NCBI RefSeq assembly: GCF_027923385.1
Contig: NZ_BSEC01000001.1
Location: 1,004,501-1,068,500, forward strand
DNA: 64,000 nucleotides
DNA from: Methylocystis echinoides
Lineage (GTDB): Bacteria; Pseudomonadota; Alphaproteobacteria; Rhizobiales; Beijerinckiaceae
Direction of reading: 5' to 3'
The notes under the pieces are model-generated. The model was not told where the DNA came from, did no database searches, and saw only the letters and a program-made list of their open reading frames with translations. This document shows, piece by piece, positions 16,565 through 27,309 of the stretch. Made by a program: the position numbers and the translations under genes. The first letter of the stretch is position 1. Every line of letters starts with the position of its first letter.

Positions 16565-17809
16565 CTACAAGTCCCCGGCCAGCTCCGCCGCCCGATACCC
16601 TGACCGGATCGACCCCTCGATCGTCGCCGGCAACCCTGTCGCCGTCCAGTCGCCCGCGAGAAACATGTTCCCCCACGCCGTCGCCGCCCCCGGCCGACGC
16701 GCTTCCTGCGCGGGCGTCGCGGCGAAGGTGGCGCGCTTTTCCTTCACGATTTGCCAGGGCGGCAGATCGTCCGGCAGGCCGGTGGCGTTCGCGACTTCCC
16801 GCCAGATTGTTTCGGCCAGCGCCTCGCGCTGCGTGTCCATCAGCCGGTCGGCGCCGCTGATCGTCACCGACAGCCGGTCGTCGAAGGCGAAGAGCCACTC
16901 GGACACCGAGCCCACCATGCCGAGCAGCAGCGGCTGGCCCGGCGGCGGCGCGATCTTGAAATGCACATTGAGAATGGCGCGGAAATCATCGGGCGCGACG
17001 AGATTCGGCACGAGTTCGGCGGCGATCCACGGGGGGACAGCGAGAACGAGGCAGTCATCGGGGCCGATCTCGATTTCCTCCTCCCCAAACCTCAGCGCCC
17101 GCGCGCGACCGCTTTCGAAGACGATCTCCCGCAGCCGCGCGCCAAAGCGCGGCGCGACGCCCTGGGATTGCAGCTTCGCGAGCGCGGGCTCGATGAAGGC
17201 GTGGCCGAGGCCGCCTTTCGCGACGAGCGGACGGCAGGCCGCGCCGCCGGCGGCGAGCGTCTCGCGCAGCACGGCGCCGGCGAGCGTGGCGGAGGCTTCC
17301 TTCGGCTCGGTGTTGAGCGCCGACAGCATCACCGGCCGCCAGAGCTTTTCATACAGCACGCCGTCGCAGCGCATGGTCTCGCCGATGGTGGCGCCGTCCC
17401 TCGCGAAAAGCAGTTTGGCCGCGTCGAGATAGTCGAGTGGGCCCGTGCCGGGCACGCGGCGGTCGGCGAGGAAAATCCACCAGGGGAGTTTCGAGGCGTT
17501 GGGCCGCAGCCGCCAGCGCTGGCCGTTCTCGCAGTCGAGAAAGTCGAATTCGCATTCCGCCGGACCCACGAGCGCGTCGCTCGCGCCGATGCGGGCGCCG
17601 TAGTCGCGCGCCGCCGTGTTGCCGGAGAGAAGCAGATGGTTGCCGTTGTCGATGGTCAGATCGAGCGTCGGATCGAAATAGGAGCGGCAGCGCCCGCCCG
17701 CCATGCGCGCGGCCTCGTGGAGCGCGACGCGTTTGCCCGCGTCGGCGAGACGCACGGCGCAGGAGAGGCCGGCCAGTCCGGCCCCGACGATGTGGATCGT
17801 TCCGCTCAC
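16565..17809 (-). CDS. hpnE: Hydroxysqualene dehydroxylase HpnE
   Basis: FAD-dependent amine-oxidase-fold enzyme that reduces hydroxysqualene to squalene, the last step of the HpnC-D-E route. It has 414 residues from a GTG start at 17809, which overlaps the hpnD stop (GTGA). The N-terminal dinucleotide-binding motif is IHIVGAGLAGLSCAVRLADAG, continuing to GGRCRSYFD. The C-terminal FAD motif is NMFLAGDWTATGLPATIEGS. The open frame extends far upstream only because it runs through hpnD in another frame. Confidence 0.94.
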   Translation of the reverse strand: MSGTIHIVGAGLAGLSCAVRLADAGKRVALHEAARMAGGRCRSYFDPTLDLTIDNGNHLLLSGNTAARDYGARIGASDALVGPAECEFDFLDCENGQRWRLRPNASKLPWWIFLADRRVPGTGPLDYLDAAKLLFARDGATIGETMRCDGVLYEKLWRPVMLSALNTEPKEASATLAGAVLRETLAAGGAACRPLVAKGGLGHAFIEPALAKLQSQGVAPRFGARLREIVFESGRARALRFGEEEIEIGPDDCLVLAVPPWIAAELVPNLVAPDDFRAILNVHFKIAPPPGQPLLLGMVGSVSEWLFAFDDRLSVTISGADRLMDTQREALAETIWREVANATGLPDDLPPWQIVKEKRATFAATPAQEARRPGAATAWGNMFLAGDWTATGLPATIEGSIRSGYRAAELAGDL

Positions 17810-18669
17810 AGGAAGGCGTATTTCAGCAGGGCGCCGAAGAGCCGCGCGCGCGACATGCGCACCGGCGCGCGCGGCGGCGAGAAGCCGCGCGTTTCGAGAC
17901 GGTCGAGAATGGAGCGGTAGCCGGCGGCCATGATGTAGGGCGCCTTGACCCCCGATTTCGGCAGGCCCGCCATCACGAGATCGGATTGCTCGAAATGCGA
18001 ACGGGCGCGCTGCATGACGGGCGCGCAAACGGCGTCGAGGGCCGGGCTGGAGATAACGGCGTGCGGCGCATGGTTCGTGACGCCGGCTTCCTCCAGCGCC
18101 TCCAGCGGCAGATAGAGACGTCCGCGCGCGGCGTCCTCGTCGAGGTCGCGCAGGATGTTGGTCAGTTGCAGCGCCCGGCCGAGGTGATAGGCGAGGAGCT
18201 TGGGCGCTGTCGCCAGTTCCGGGCTGTCGCCGTCGATCAGGCCGAAGGCGCGCACCGAGAGCCGGCCGACCGCGCTGGCCACACGGTCGCAATAAAGTTC
18301 GAGCTTCTCCCAGTCGGGCGCGCAGATATCCTCGTCGACATCCATCATCATGCCGTCGATCACCGCCTCGAAGTCGGCGCGGTCGAGACGGAATCGGCGC
18401 ACCGGCTCGGCGAGAAAGGCCGTCTTGGGACGAATGCGTCCGGCGTAGAGATCGTCGAGGTCGCGACGCCAGTCGTCGAGCGCATCGCGACGCGCGGCGC
18501 GGTCGCCTTCGTCGTCGGCGATGTCGTCCACCGCGCGGCAGAAGGCGTAGATCGCATACATGGCGTCGCGGCGCGCGGGCTCCAGAATGCGCATGGCGAG
18601 ATAAAAGGAGCTTTTGACGGCGACGGGCTGCGTCTGCAACGGCGCGATGTCGGTCGTTTCCATGGTCAT
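17806..18669 (-). CDS. hpnD: Presqualene diphosphate synthase HpnD
   Basis: Condenses two farnesyl diphosphates to presqualene diphosphate. The 287-residue protein is of the squalene/phytoene synthase fold. The two aspartate-rich motifs are FCRAVDDIADDEGD and LTNILRDLDEDAARGR, the latter followed by RLYLP as usual. The ATG at 18669 overlaps the hpnC stop (ATGA), and its own stop overlaps hpnE, so hpnC-hpnD-hpnE are translationally coupled. Confidence 0.95.
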   Translation of the reverse strand: MTMETTDIAPLQTQPVAVKSSFYLAMRILEPARRDAMYAIYAFCRAVDDIADDEGDRAARRDALDDWRRDLDDLYAGRIRPKTAFLAEPVRRFRLDRADFEAVIDGMMMDVDEDICAPDWEKLELYCDRVASAVGRLSVRAFGLIDGDSPELATAPKLLAYHLGRALQLTNILRDLDEDAARGRLYLPLEALEEAGVTNHAPHAVISSPALDAVCAPVMQRARSHFEQSDLVMAGLPKSGVKAPYIMAAGYRSILDRLETRGFSPPRAPVRMSRARLFGALLKYAFL

Positions 18670-19544
18670 TGGGGTGAGCCCGCGAGGTTGCGCAGCGGGC
18701 GCAGCGCCCGCCGCGTGAGCGCGCCGAGCGCGCCCTGCGTCGCGGCCGCGGCGAAGCCGAGCTTGCCGGCGTGCACCTTGTCGCCAAGCGGATCGGCGAC
18801 ATCGAGCCGCGCCACGAGTTTTTCGGCGAGCGCCTGAATGGCGCCGACTTCCATCGCGAGGCGCGTGTCGTCGAGAAGATCGGCGAAGGCGCGCGACTGG
18901 TCGAGCAGCGTCTTTGTCCTGCCGTTCAGATCGCGGATGGCGGCGAGCAGGGGCGCCGGCGCGCGCGGCGCGGCAAGCATCTCGACCGCCGCGCCATGGG
19001 CGTCGAGCGCCTCCGCCGTGACATAGACGCGATCGAGATCGCGATAATCCTTGGCGCAATCCTGAAGATGGTTGATGACCTGAAGCGCCGCGCAGAGCGC
19101 GTCATTGGCCGGCCAGACCTTTTCCGGGTTCTCGCCGTGCACGTCGCAGACGAAGCGGCCGACCGGCATGGCGGAATAGCGGCAGTAGTAAATCAGATCG
19201 TCCCAGTCGCGGTAACGCAGATAAGTGACGTCACGCATGAAGGCGGTGATGAGGTCGCGCGCGTGCTGCGGATCGAGCTTTCGCGCCCGGCATTGCTCGC
19301 GCAGCTTTTGCGCGACGGGCTCCTGCGGGCCGCGATCCATCAGCGCCTGATCGAGCCGCTCCAGGAGATCGAGCTTCTGTTGCGCCTTCAGCGTCGGGTG
19401 GTCCGAAATGTCGTCGGCGGCGCGGACGAAATCATAGAAGGCCATGATCGGCGCGCGGTGCTGCGGCGCGATCAGCACCGAGGCGACGGGAAAATTCTCG
19501 TCGCGGTGCGTCTTGCCGGAGCCAGTGTCGGCGATGTCGATCAT
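18666..19544 (-). CDS. hpnC: Hydroxysqualene synthase HpnC
   Basis: Converts presqualene diphosphate to hydroxysqualene. It is a squalene-synthase-like protein of about 292 residues if started at MIDIADTGSGKTHRDENFPV (19544). An upstream ATG at 19598 would add 18 residues and overlap hpnB by 31 bases, and cannot be excluded. The GKTHRDENFPVAS start is characteristic of HpnC. Other motifs are FVRAADDISDH and NHLQDCAKDYRDLDRVY, the altered second Asp motif of this family. It is the second gene of the hpnB-C-D-E run. Confidence 0.93.
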   Translation of the reverse strand: MIDIADTGSGKTHRDENFPVASVLIAPQHRAPIMAFYDFVRAADDISDHPTLKAQQKLDLLERLDQALMDRGPQEPVAQKLREQCRARKLDPQHARDLITAFMRDVTYLRYRDWDDLIYYCRYSAMPVGRFVCDVHGENPEKVWPANDALCAALQVINHLQDCAKDYRDLDRVYVTAEALDAHGAAVEMLAAPRAPAPLLAAIRDLNGRTKTLLDQSRAFADLLDDTRLAMEVGAIQALAEKLVARLDVADPLGDKVHAGKLGFAAAATQGALGALTRRALRPLRNLAGSPQ

Positions 19545-19567
19545 TTTCCCGAAAATCTCCGCATGCG

Positions 19568-20725
19568 TCAGGCGGGCGCCTGATAGCGGCCTTTCCATTC
19601 GCCGCCGCGGCCGCGCATGTGCCGCCAGGCCGAGACGGCGGTAAACCACGTATAACACGCCGCGATCAACGGCAAAGCAAAGGCTCGCGCCCGCGACAGG
19701 CCGTAAAATCGCAGGCTCGGCATATAGGCCTGCGCCATGATCAGCCACGCAACGAGCGCAATGTCGCGCGCCGGCGATTCGGCGAGGACGACGATGAGCG
19801 GCGGCGCCAGATAAACGAGGCACATGCCCACGACGGCCCCGGCAAGCTTCAGCGGCGAATAATCGAGCTGGGCATAGGCCGAGCGCGTCACCATGCGTTC
19901 GATGTCGGCGAAATGCGGATAGGGGCGCAGGCTGCGGACGTCGTCGGTGAGGCCGAGCCAGATTGGCCCCTGTTTCTTCATCAGCGCGCCCAGCGCGCAA
20001 TCGTCGATGAGCGCGTCGCGGATGGCGGGCAGGGCGCCGGCGCGCGCCAGCGCCTCGGGCCGCACCAGCATCACGCCGCCGGCCGCGCCCGCAATGTGGC
20101 ACTCCGGATCATTGACCGCGCGGAACGGGTAAAGCTTCTGGAAGAAGAAGATGAAGGCCGGGATGAACCATTTTTCCGCCGGGCTCTCACAGCGCAGTTT
20201 CACCATGAGCGACGAGAGCACCGCGCCGCGCGCGCTCGCGCCGGCGACGAGGCGGGCCAGCACATGCGACTCGAAGGCGATGTCGGCGTCGCAGAACAGC
20301 ACGAAATCGGGCTGCTTCGGCAGGCTGCGCACATAATCGAAGCCGCGATGCATGGCGGCGATCTTGCCGGTCCAGCCGTCGGTCGGGCCACCGGATTTGA
20401 GGACGGTGAGCCGGTCGGCGGCGCCGAGTTTCGCGGCGGCGGCGCGGGCGACGTCGCCCGTGCCGTCGGTGCTGTCGTCGTCGACCAGCACCACCTCGAA
20501 ACGGCCGGGGAAGTCCTGTTTCAGCAGAGAGGCGAGACTTGCGTCGATGACCTCGGCCTCGTCGCGCGCGGGGACGATGGCGATGACATGGGCGCCTTCG
20601 GGCGCCGTCGCGCCTTCCGGGACGAATCGCTCGTCATGCTCGGTGAGCCGCCAGAAGCCCTTGTTGAACATGAGCAAATAGAGCCATGCGGCGAGGGCTA
20701 TCGAGGCGATGAGGGTCGAAACCAT
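19568..20725 (-). CDS. hpnB: Hopanoid-associated glycosyltransferase HpnB
   Basis: Family 2 glycosyltransferase of 385 residues, membrane-anchored. An N-terminal helix (MVSTLIASIALAAWLYLLMF) precedes the nucleotide-sugar domain. That domain carries VPARDEAEVI, EVVLVDDDSTDGT, the metal-binding FCDADI and LIDDCALG. Helices near the C-terminus (VVGMCLVYLAPPLIVVL and following) anchor it again. HpnB is linked to hopanoid loci, but its exact sugar acceptor is not settled. The start at 20725 is chosen at the hydrophobic N-terminus; the frame is open 41 codons further upstream. Confidence 0.9.
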   Translation of the reverse strand: MVSTLIASIALAAWLYLLMFNKGFWRLTEHDERFVPEGATAPEGAHVIAIVPARDEAEVIDASLASLLKQDFPGRFEVVLVDDDSTDGTGDVARAAAAKLGAADRLTVLKSGGPTDGWTGKIAAMHRGFDYVRSLPKQPDFVLFCDADIAFESHVLARLVAGASARGAVLSSLMVKLRCESPAEKWFIPAFIFFFQKLYPFRAVNDPECHIAGAAGGVMLVRPEALARAGALPAIRDALIDDCALGALMKKQGPIWLGLTDDVRSLRPYPHFADIERMVTRSAYAQLDYSPLKLAGAVVGMCLVYLAPPLIVVLAESPARDIALVAWLIMAQAYMPSLRFYGLSRARAFALPLIAACYTWFTAVSAWRHMRGRGGEWKGRYQAPA

Positions 20726-20810
20726 GGCGCTCTTCGGAGTTTGGAAGGCTAAGTGGCTTCTAGCATTGTGAACGGGCGGTGGCCAAGCATGGCGGGCGCG
20801 GCGGGGCCCC

Positions 20811-21509
20811 TCAGGCCCCTGCAATCTCCCGCGCGATCTCCCCCACAATCGCCTGCGCCGCCCCGCGAGGGTCCACCGCGCGGGTGATCGGCCGGCCGAC
20901 GACGATATGGTTGGCGCTCGCCGCGATGGCCTGCGCCGGGGTCATGACGCGTTTCTGATCGCCGGCGTCGGCGCCGGCCGGTCGCACGCCGGGGGTGACG
21001 AGCAGCATATCGGGGCCGACGGCGGCGCGGATGGTCGAAAGCTCCAGCGGCGAGAGGATCAGTCCATCCAGCCCCGCCGCCTTCGCCTGCCGGGCGCGCC
21101 GGGCGACGAGATCGGCGACGCCATAGGCGTAGCCCGCCTCCTCGAGATCGGCGTCGTCGTAGGAGGTCATGACCGTGACCGCGAGAAGCTTGAGATCGCC
21201 CGCGCCGGCGCGGGCGGCGGCCATGGTCTGCGGATAGGCGTGAACGGTGAGGAAATCCATGCCCATGCGCGCGATCTGCCGCGTGGCGCGCTCGACCGTC
21301 GCGCCGATGTCATGCAGCTTGAGGTCAATGAAGACGCGCTTGCCCGAGTCCTTCAGCTCCTGCGCCAGGGTCAGCCCGCCGCCATAGGCGAGCTCCATGC
21401 CGATTTTGTAGAAGGAGACAGCGTCGCCGAGCGTCGCGACGAGCGCGCGCGCCGCCACGACGGTTTCGACGTCGAGGGCGACGATGAGGCGGTCGCGGGC
21501 GTCCGTCAC
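20811..21509 (-). CDS. pyrF: Orotidine 5'-phosphate decarboxylase
   Basis: Last step of de novo UMP synthesis. The 232-residue protein from a GTG start at 21509 overlaps the stop of the preceding methyltransferase gene (GTGA). Family motifs: LIVALDVET at the N-terminus, the catalytic [13 protein letters not shown] with the Lys-Asp-Lys set, VTVMTSYDD and VTPGVRP, and HIVVGRPIT at the phosphate site. An in-frame ATG at 21545 would extend it into the upstream gene and is less likely. Confidence 0.95.
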   Translation of the reverse strand: MTDARDRLIVALDVETVVAARALVATLGDAVSFYKIGMELAYGGGLTLAQELKDSGKRVFIDLKLHDIGATVERATRQIARMGMDFLTVHAYPQTMAAARAGAGDLKLLAVTVMTSYDDADLEEAGYAYGVADLVARRARQAKAAGLDGLILSPLELSTIRAAVGPDMLLVTPGVRPAGADAGDQKRVMTPAQAIAASANHIVVGRPITRAVDPRGAAQAIVGEIAREIAGA

Positions 21510-22120
21510 GGCTGGCCGCCGTGGCCCGCCTTGCGGTAGCGCCACACGCGCGCGGGCGGAATGTTCAGGACCACCGGCGCCGAGCCCTTGCCGACATAGG
21601 CGCCGCTGACGTCGCGGGCGTGCAGCGGCATGGGCGATTTGGTCAGGCCGTAGGTGAACTGGATGAACAGCCCGTCGTCGCCCATCAGCTCAAAGGCCTG
21701 ATGCAACAGCTCGACGCGGTCGCGCTCCGGGCGCACCAGCAGCGGCAGGCTGGAGACGACGGCGGCGACCTGGCCCTCGATCTTGCCCTCCAGCGTCTTT
21801 TTCAGCCCATAGGCGTCGCCCTGGACGACATGGACCCCGGGAAAGCGCTCCGAGAGCAATTTGCAGAAGCGCTGCTCATATTCGACCAGCACAAGGCGCT
21901 CGGCGGGCACGCCGCGCGCAAGAAGCGCCTTGGTGACCGGGCCGGTGCCGGGTCCGAGCTCCACCACGAGGCCCGCGCGGGAGAGGTCGACGAAGCCCGC
22001 CATCGTCTTGGCCAGCGCGGGCCCGGAGGGCGAGACGGCGCCGATAAGGCGGGGGTTCTCGATCCACTGTTTGATGAAACGGGCGCTGTCGGCGAGCGAG
22101 CTTTTCTGGCTGTTGGGCAA
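21506..22120 (-). CDS. pmtA: Phospholipid N-methyltransferase (PmtA-type)
   Basis: SAM-dependent methyltransferase of 204 residues resembling PmtA, which methylates phosphatidylethanolamine towards phosphatidylcholine in many alphaproteobacteria. It has the N-terminal [20 protein letters not shown] typical of this group, SAM motif [22 protein letters not shown] and VVSSLPLL. It could also be described as an rRNA adenine dimethylase-like methyltransferase, but the SPSGP start favours PmtA. Overlap with pyrF implies cotranscription. Confidence 0.82.
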   Translation of the reverse strand: MPNSQKSSLADSARFIKQWIENPRLIGAVSPSGPALAKTMAGFVDLSRAGLVVELGPGTGPVTKALLARGVPAERLVLVEYEQRFCKLLSERFPGVHVVQGDAYGLKKTLEGKIEGQVAAVVSSLPLLVRPERDRVELLHQAFELMGDDGLFIQFTYGLTKSPMPLHARDVSGAYVGKGSAPVVLNIPPARVWRYRKAGHGGQP

Positions 22121-22162
22121 AGGGCGGCTTCCCTGAAGTTCGGCTTCTCACGGCCGGATTTA

Positions 22163-22196
22163 CGCCAAACGGCCCCGCTGCCGGGGCCGTTTGGCG
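22163..22196. terminator. Perfect 15-bp hairpin, terminator-like
   Basis: CGCCAAACGGCCCCG, loop CTGC, CGGGGCCGTTTGGCG: a perfect stem downstream of the small HNH gene and upstream of pmtA. No T-run follows, so it may be an RNA-stabilising or attenuating structure rather than a classical terminator. Confidence 0.55.
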
Positions 22197-22245
22197 ACAA
22201 TAGGGGACGCCAATGCGAAAGACAACGCGGCGGGCAGGCGCGCAG

Positions 22246-22587
22246 TCATCTCGAGTCCTGTCTCCGCCGGCTCATTTGCGTGGGGACGTAAAACTCCGGC
22301 GGCTTGTTGCGGACCCATTCGACAAAGACGCGGATGTCCTCATGTGCGAGGAGGCGCTCGAAGCTGTTGTAATGGTCGCGCAATTCCTGATCGGTGAAGG
22401 TCGCGTGAATCTTCCGGTGGCAGACGGCGTGCAGCAGCCGCGTCTCCTTGCCCTTGTAGCGGCGCGGGATCAGATGGTGCCCGGTGACGCGGATGTGTCC
22501 GAGTTCACGCGCGCAAAGAGGACAGCTCTGCTCCCTCTCCCCGCCTGCGGGGATGGGGCCGGGGCGAGGGGCAGGCCCGCCCGACAT
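22246..22587 (-). CDS. Small HNH-family protein with repeat-encoded N-terminus
   Basis: A 113-residue protein from the ATG at 22587. The core contains CPLC (about 22-25), then TGHHLIPRR with the catalytic His pair, and LLHAVCHRKIHATFTD with the second half of the HNH zinc/beta-alpha-metal motif; this resembles small HNH endonuclease-like proteins common in alphaproteobacteria. Residues about 5-20 (rich in P, G and E/R) are encoded by a copy of the dispersed CCCTCTCCCCGC palindrome. The gene's start therefore either lies within inserted repeat DNA or translation starts elsewhere. Whether it cleaves DNA is not known. Confidence 0.7.
   Translation of the reverse strand: MSGGPAPRPGPIPAGGEREQSCPLCARELGHIRVTGHHLIPRRYKGKETRLLHAVCHRKIHATFTDQELRDHYNSFERLLAHEDIRVFVEWVRNKPPEFYVPTQMSRRRQDSR
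22530..22573. repeat. CCCTCTCCCCGC palindromic repeat, copy 6 (inside HNH gene)
   Basis: CTCCCTCTCCCCGCCTGCGGGGATGGGGCC and GGGGCGAGGGG form a palindrome overlapping codons of the small HNH gene. Confidence 0.65.
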
Positions 22588-22633
22588 GTCTTGCGGGTTC
22601 GATGTCAAATCGAAAACGCGGGGTTTGCGCACG

Positions 22634-22679
22634 CGGCTTTGCCCCTCACCCTGACCCTCTCCCCGCGAGCGGGGGGAGG
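22634..22679. repeat. CCCTCTCCCCGC palindromic repeat, copy 7
   Basis: CGGCTTTGCCCCTCACCC then TGACCCTCTCCCCGC-GA-GCGGGGGGAG directly downstream of the dnaJ stop. The leading 18 bases match those at 12765. Confidence 0.65.
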
Positions 22680-22682
22680 AGA

Positions 22683-23804
22683 CTAACCGCCGAACAAATC
22701 CTTCATCCGCGCGAAGAACCCATGTTCCTCGGGGTGGGTCTCGTGAGAGGATTCCTGCTCGAACTCCGAGAGCAGTTCCTTCTGCCGTTTCGTGAGGTTT
22801 TGCGGCGTCTCGACGCTGAGCTGCACATGCAGATCGCCATGGTCGCGGGCGCGCAGCACCGGCATGCCCTTGCCCTTGGCCTTGATCTGCCGGCCCGACT
22901 GCGAGCCTTCGGGAACCTTCAGCTTGATCTCCGAGCCGTCGATGCCATGCACCCTGATCTCGCCGCCGAGCGCGGCGCGCACCATGGAGATCGGCACGCG
23001 GCAATAGAGATCGGCGCCGTCGCGCTGGAAGAAGGCGTGCGGCTTCACCGACAGGAAGATGTAGAGATCGCCCGGCGGCCCGCCCCGGACGCCGGCCTCG
23101 CCCTCGCCGGCGAGACGGATGCGGGTGCCGTCCTCGACGCCCGGCGGCACATTGACGGAAAGCGAGCGCTCCACCGTCTTGCGGCCCGAGCCCGAGCAGG
23201 ACGAGCAGGGATTGTCGATGATCTCGCCGCGTCCCTGACAGGCGGGGCAGGTCCGCTCGATGGCGAAGAAACCCTGCTGCGCGCGCACGCGGCCATGGCC
23301 GGCGCAGGTGGTGCAGGTCTTGGGCTTGGAGCCCTTCTTGGCGCCCGTGCCGGCGCAGGCCTCGCAGGTGGCGGAGGTCGGGATTTTCAGCGAGGCGGTC
23401 TTGCCGTTGTAGGCCTCCTCGAGCGTGATCTCCATGTTGTAGCGCAGGTCGGAGCCGCGCTCGCGCCCGCCCGAGCGGCCGCGCCGTCCCATGACGTCGC
23501 CGAAGAGATCCTCGAAGATGTCGGCCATGGAGGCGCCGAAGCCCTCCGACGCGCCGAAGCCGCCCATGCCGCCGCCCTGCTCGAAGGCGGCGTGGCCGAA
23601 GCGGTCATAGGCCGAGCGCTTCTGCGGATCGCAGAGGCACTGATAGGCCTCGTTGACCTCCTTGAAGCGCGTCTCCGCTTCCGGGTCGCCCGGATGGCGG
23701 TCGGGATGGCACTGCATCGCCGCCTTGCGAAAGGCGATCTTGAGTTCGGTTTCCGTCACCGTGCGGGTGACGCCGAGGACTTCGTAGTAATCGCGCTTGG
23801 ACAT
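22683..23804 (-). CDS. dnaJ: Chaperone DnaJ (Hsp40)
   Basis: Co-chaperone that stimulates the DnaK ATPase and hands over unfolded substrates. The 373-residue protein is full type I: J domain (1-70) with the HPD tripeptide in [11 protein letters not shown], a Gly/Phe-rich linker ([14 protein letters not shown]), and four CxxCxGxG zinc repeats ([32 protein letters not shown]). The C-terminal substrate domains come last. It lies downstream of dnaK in the same direction, with a hairpin terminator between them. Confidence 0.97.
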   Translation of the reverse strand: MSKRDYYEVLGVTRTVTETELKIAFRKAAMQCHPDRHPGDPEAETRFKEVNEAYQCLCDPQKRSAYDRFGHAAFEQGGGMGGFGASEGFGASMADIFEDLFGDVMGRRGRSGGRERGSDLRYNMEITLEEAYNGKTASLKIPTSATCEACAGTGAKKGSKPKTCTTCAGHGRVRAQQGFFAIERTCPACQGRGEIIDNPCSSCSGSGRKTVERSLSVNVPPGVEDGTRIRLAGEGEAGVRGGPPGDLYIFLSVKPHAFFQRDGADLYCRVPISMVRAALGGEIRVHGIDGSEIKLKVPEGSQSGRQIKAKGKGMPVLRARDHGDLHVQLSVETPQNLTKRQKELLSEFEQESSHETHPEEHGFFARMKDLFGG

Positions 23805-23900
23805 TGTCTGTTGTCGTCGTCAGTCGGAGAACCGGCAGCGCCGGAAAACGGCATTCGGCGGGGTGTTTTGCAAGACTCGAACCGGCTCCGAAACGCAAGG

Positions 23901-23926
23901 AAACCCGGCGTTCTCACGCCGGGCTT
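23901..23926 (-). terminator. Rho-independent terminator after dnaK
   Basis: On the minus strand AAGCCCGGCGT-GAGA-ACGCCGGGTTT forms an 11-bp stem with a GNRA-like loop, ending in a short T-run, just after the dnaK stop. It would partly separate dnaK from dnaJ expression. Confidence 0.75.
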
Positions 23927-23967
23927 CCGTTGGCTAGCGCATCGGGCGGCTCAAGGCCAGCCCTCGC

Positions 23968-25863
<1,896 letters not shown>

Positions 25864-26014
25864 ATTGTCTTCCTTTCGCTTTCGAATCCGGGACCCCGAA
25901 GCGGTCCCTTCGTCACTTCCGGACAGCGGCTCGCCATGAGCCCGCCGCGCGATCCGGAAGCGTTGTCGAACCCCAAGATTGGGTGCGCCCCAGCCTGTCG
26001 CAAGGGCTGGCCGC

Positions 26015-26043
26015 ATATAGAAGAAGGAAACGGCCGGGACAAG
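26015..26043 (-). promoter_or_regulatory. Probable RpoH (sigma-32) promoter of dnaK
   Basis: On the minus strand CTTGTC (26043-26038) is followed after 16 bases by TCTATAT (26021-26015). The alphaproteobacterial heat-shock consensus is CTTG, 17-18 bases, then CYTATnT; this matches at nearly every position. The predicted transcript start would leave a leader of about 140 bases before dnaK. Confidence 0.6.
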
Positions 26044-26187
26044 CCGCCGCCGGGCGATTGTCAAGCCTCTGGTAAGCGAAAATACCGACACTCTTTCCCA
26101 GGAGGAACTTGACCGTTTACTGATGAATGATAAATGTTAAAATTCATCAGTCGTTGCGCTCACATGCGCAGGAGGCGTCGCCCGGCC

Positions 26188-27297
26188 ATGACCCACTCCC
26201 CCGCACAAGCTTGTTCCTTGCGTGTCCTCGCCCTCGCGGCGCTTGCCGCCGCACTGGCTCTTTCCGCCTGCGGCAAGCATGAGGAGGAAAAAAGCGACGC
26301 GCTCTCCGAGCGGCCCGTGCTGGTGACCCAGCCCCGCGTCGCGGCGCAGTCGCAGTCGCGCGATTTTGCGGCCACGATCCGGCCGCGGGTGGAATCCGAC
26401 CTGGGCTTCCGCGTGACGGGCAAGGTGGTGAAGCGCTTTGTCCAGACCGGGCAGAAGGTGAAGGCCGGCGATTCGCTCGCCGCGCTGGACGAGAACGACT
26501 TCCGCCTCCAGCGCGAGCAGGCCGAGGCCGAGCTGGCGGCGGCGAAGATGGTCGTGGCGCAGGCGCTCGGAGACGAGAAGCGGGCGCTGGCGTTGCGCAA
26601 GAACGGCTGGACCACCGACGCCACGCTGGACCGCATTCGCGCCACGGCGCAGGAGGCGCGCGGCCGGCAGCAGCGGGCCGAGCGCGCGCTGGAGCTGGCG
26701 CGCAATTCCCTCGATTATGCGACGCTCAAGGCGGATGGCGACGGCGTCGTCACCCAGACGCTGGTCGAGCCGGGTCAGGTGGTGGGGGCCGGGCAGACCG
26801 CGATCCGCCTTGCCCATTCCGGCGATCTGGAGGCGGCCGTCTCGCTGCCGGAGGATTTCGTCCCCTACGCCGACAAGGGCGCGGCGACGCTCACCCTCTG
26901 GTCCGACCGCAACAAGGTCTATCACGCCAGGTTGCGCGAGCTAAGCCCCTCGGCCGATGTGGCGACGCGCACCTTCGCGGCGCGCTATTCGATCCTCGAC
27001 TCCGACCCCAAGCTCGCGCTCGGCATGAGCGCCACGCTGAGCATCGCCGCGGCCGGCCATGAGTCGGTGATGAGCGTGCCGCTTTCGGCCCTGTATAATC
27101 AGGGCGGCGGGCCATCGGTGTGGAAGGTCGGCGCCGACGGACGACTCGAACTCGCGCCGGTGACGCTCGTGCGCCTCAACTCCGACGCCGCGCTGGTGAC
27201 GGGCCCGCTCACGCCGTCCGATCAGATCGTCATGCTGGGCGTGCACAAGCTCGAAGCCGGCCGCAAGGTGCGCGTCCTGACGCGCGAGACGCTCTAG
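26188..27297 (+). CDS. RND efflux periplasmic adaptor (HlyD/MFP family), lipoprotein
   Basis: Membrane-fusion subunit of an RND pump, 369 residues from the ATG at 26188. The signal peptide ends in a lipobox LSAC with C28 as the lipid-modified Cys, so the protein is anchored to the inner membrane. It has the lipoyl-like half motif VTGKVVKRFVQTGQKVKAGD, a coiled-coil hairpin (about 105-185), the second lipoyl half DGVVTQTLVEPGQVVGAG and beta-barrel domains. In-frame ATGs at 26134 (as GTG/ATG region) and 26164 are alternatives. It is 12 bases upstream of the pump gene and clearly in one operon with it. Confidence 0.9.
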   Translation: MTHSPAQACSLRVLALAALAAALALSACGKHEEEKSDALSERPVLVTQPRVAAQSQSRDFAATIRPRVESDLGFRVTGKVVKRFVQTGQKVKAGDSLAALDENDFRLQREQAEAELAAAKMVVAQALGDEKRALALRKNGWTTDATLDRIRATAQEARGRQQRAERALELARNSLDYATLKADGDGVVTQTLVEPGQVVGAGQTAIRLAHSGDLEAAVSLPEDFVPYADKGAATLTLWSDRNKVYHARLRELSPSADVATRTFAARYSILDSDPKLALGMSATLSIAAAGHESVMSVPLSALYNQGGGPSVWKVGADGRLELAPVTLVRLNSDAALVTGPLTPSDQIVMLGVHKLEAGRKVRVLTRETL

Positions 27298-27309
27298 GGA
27301 GAGACCGCC

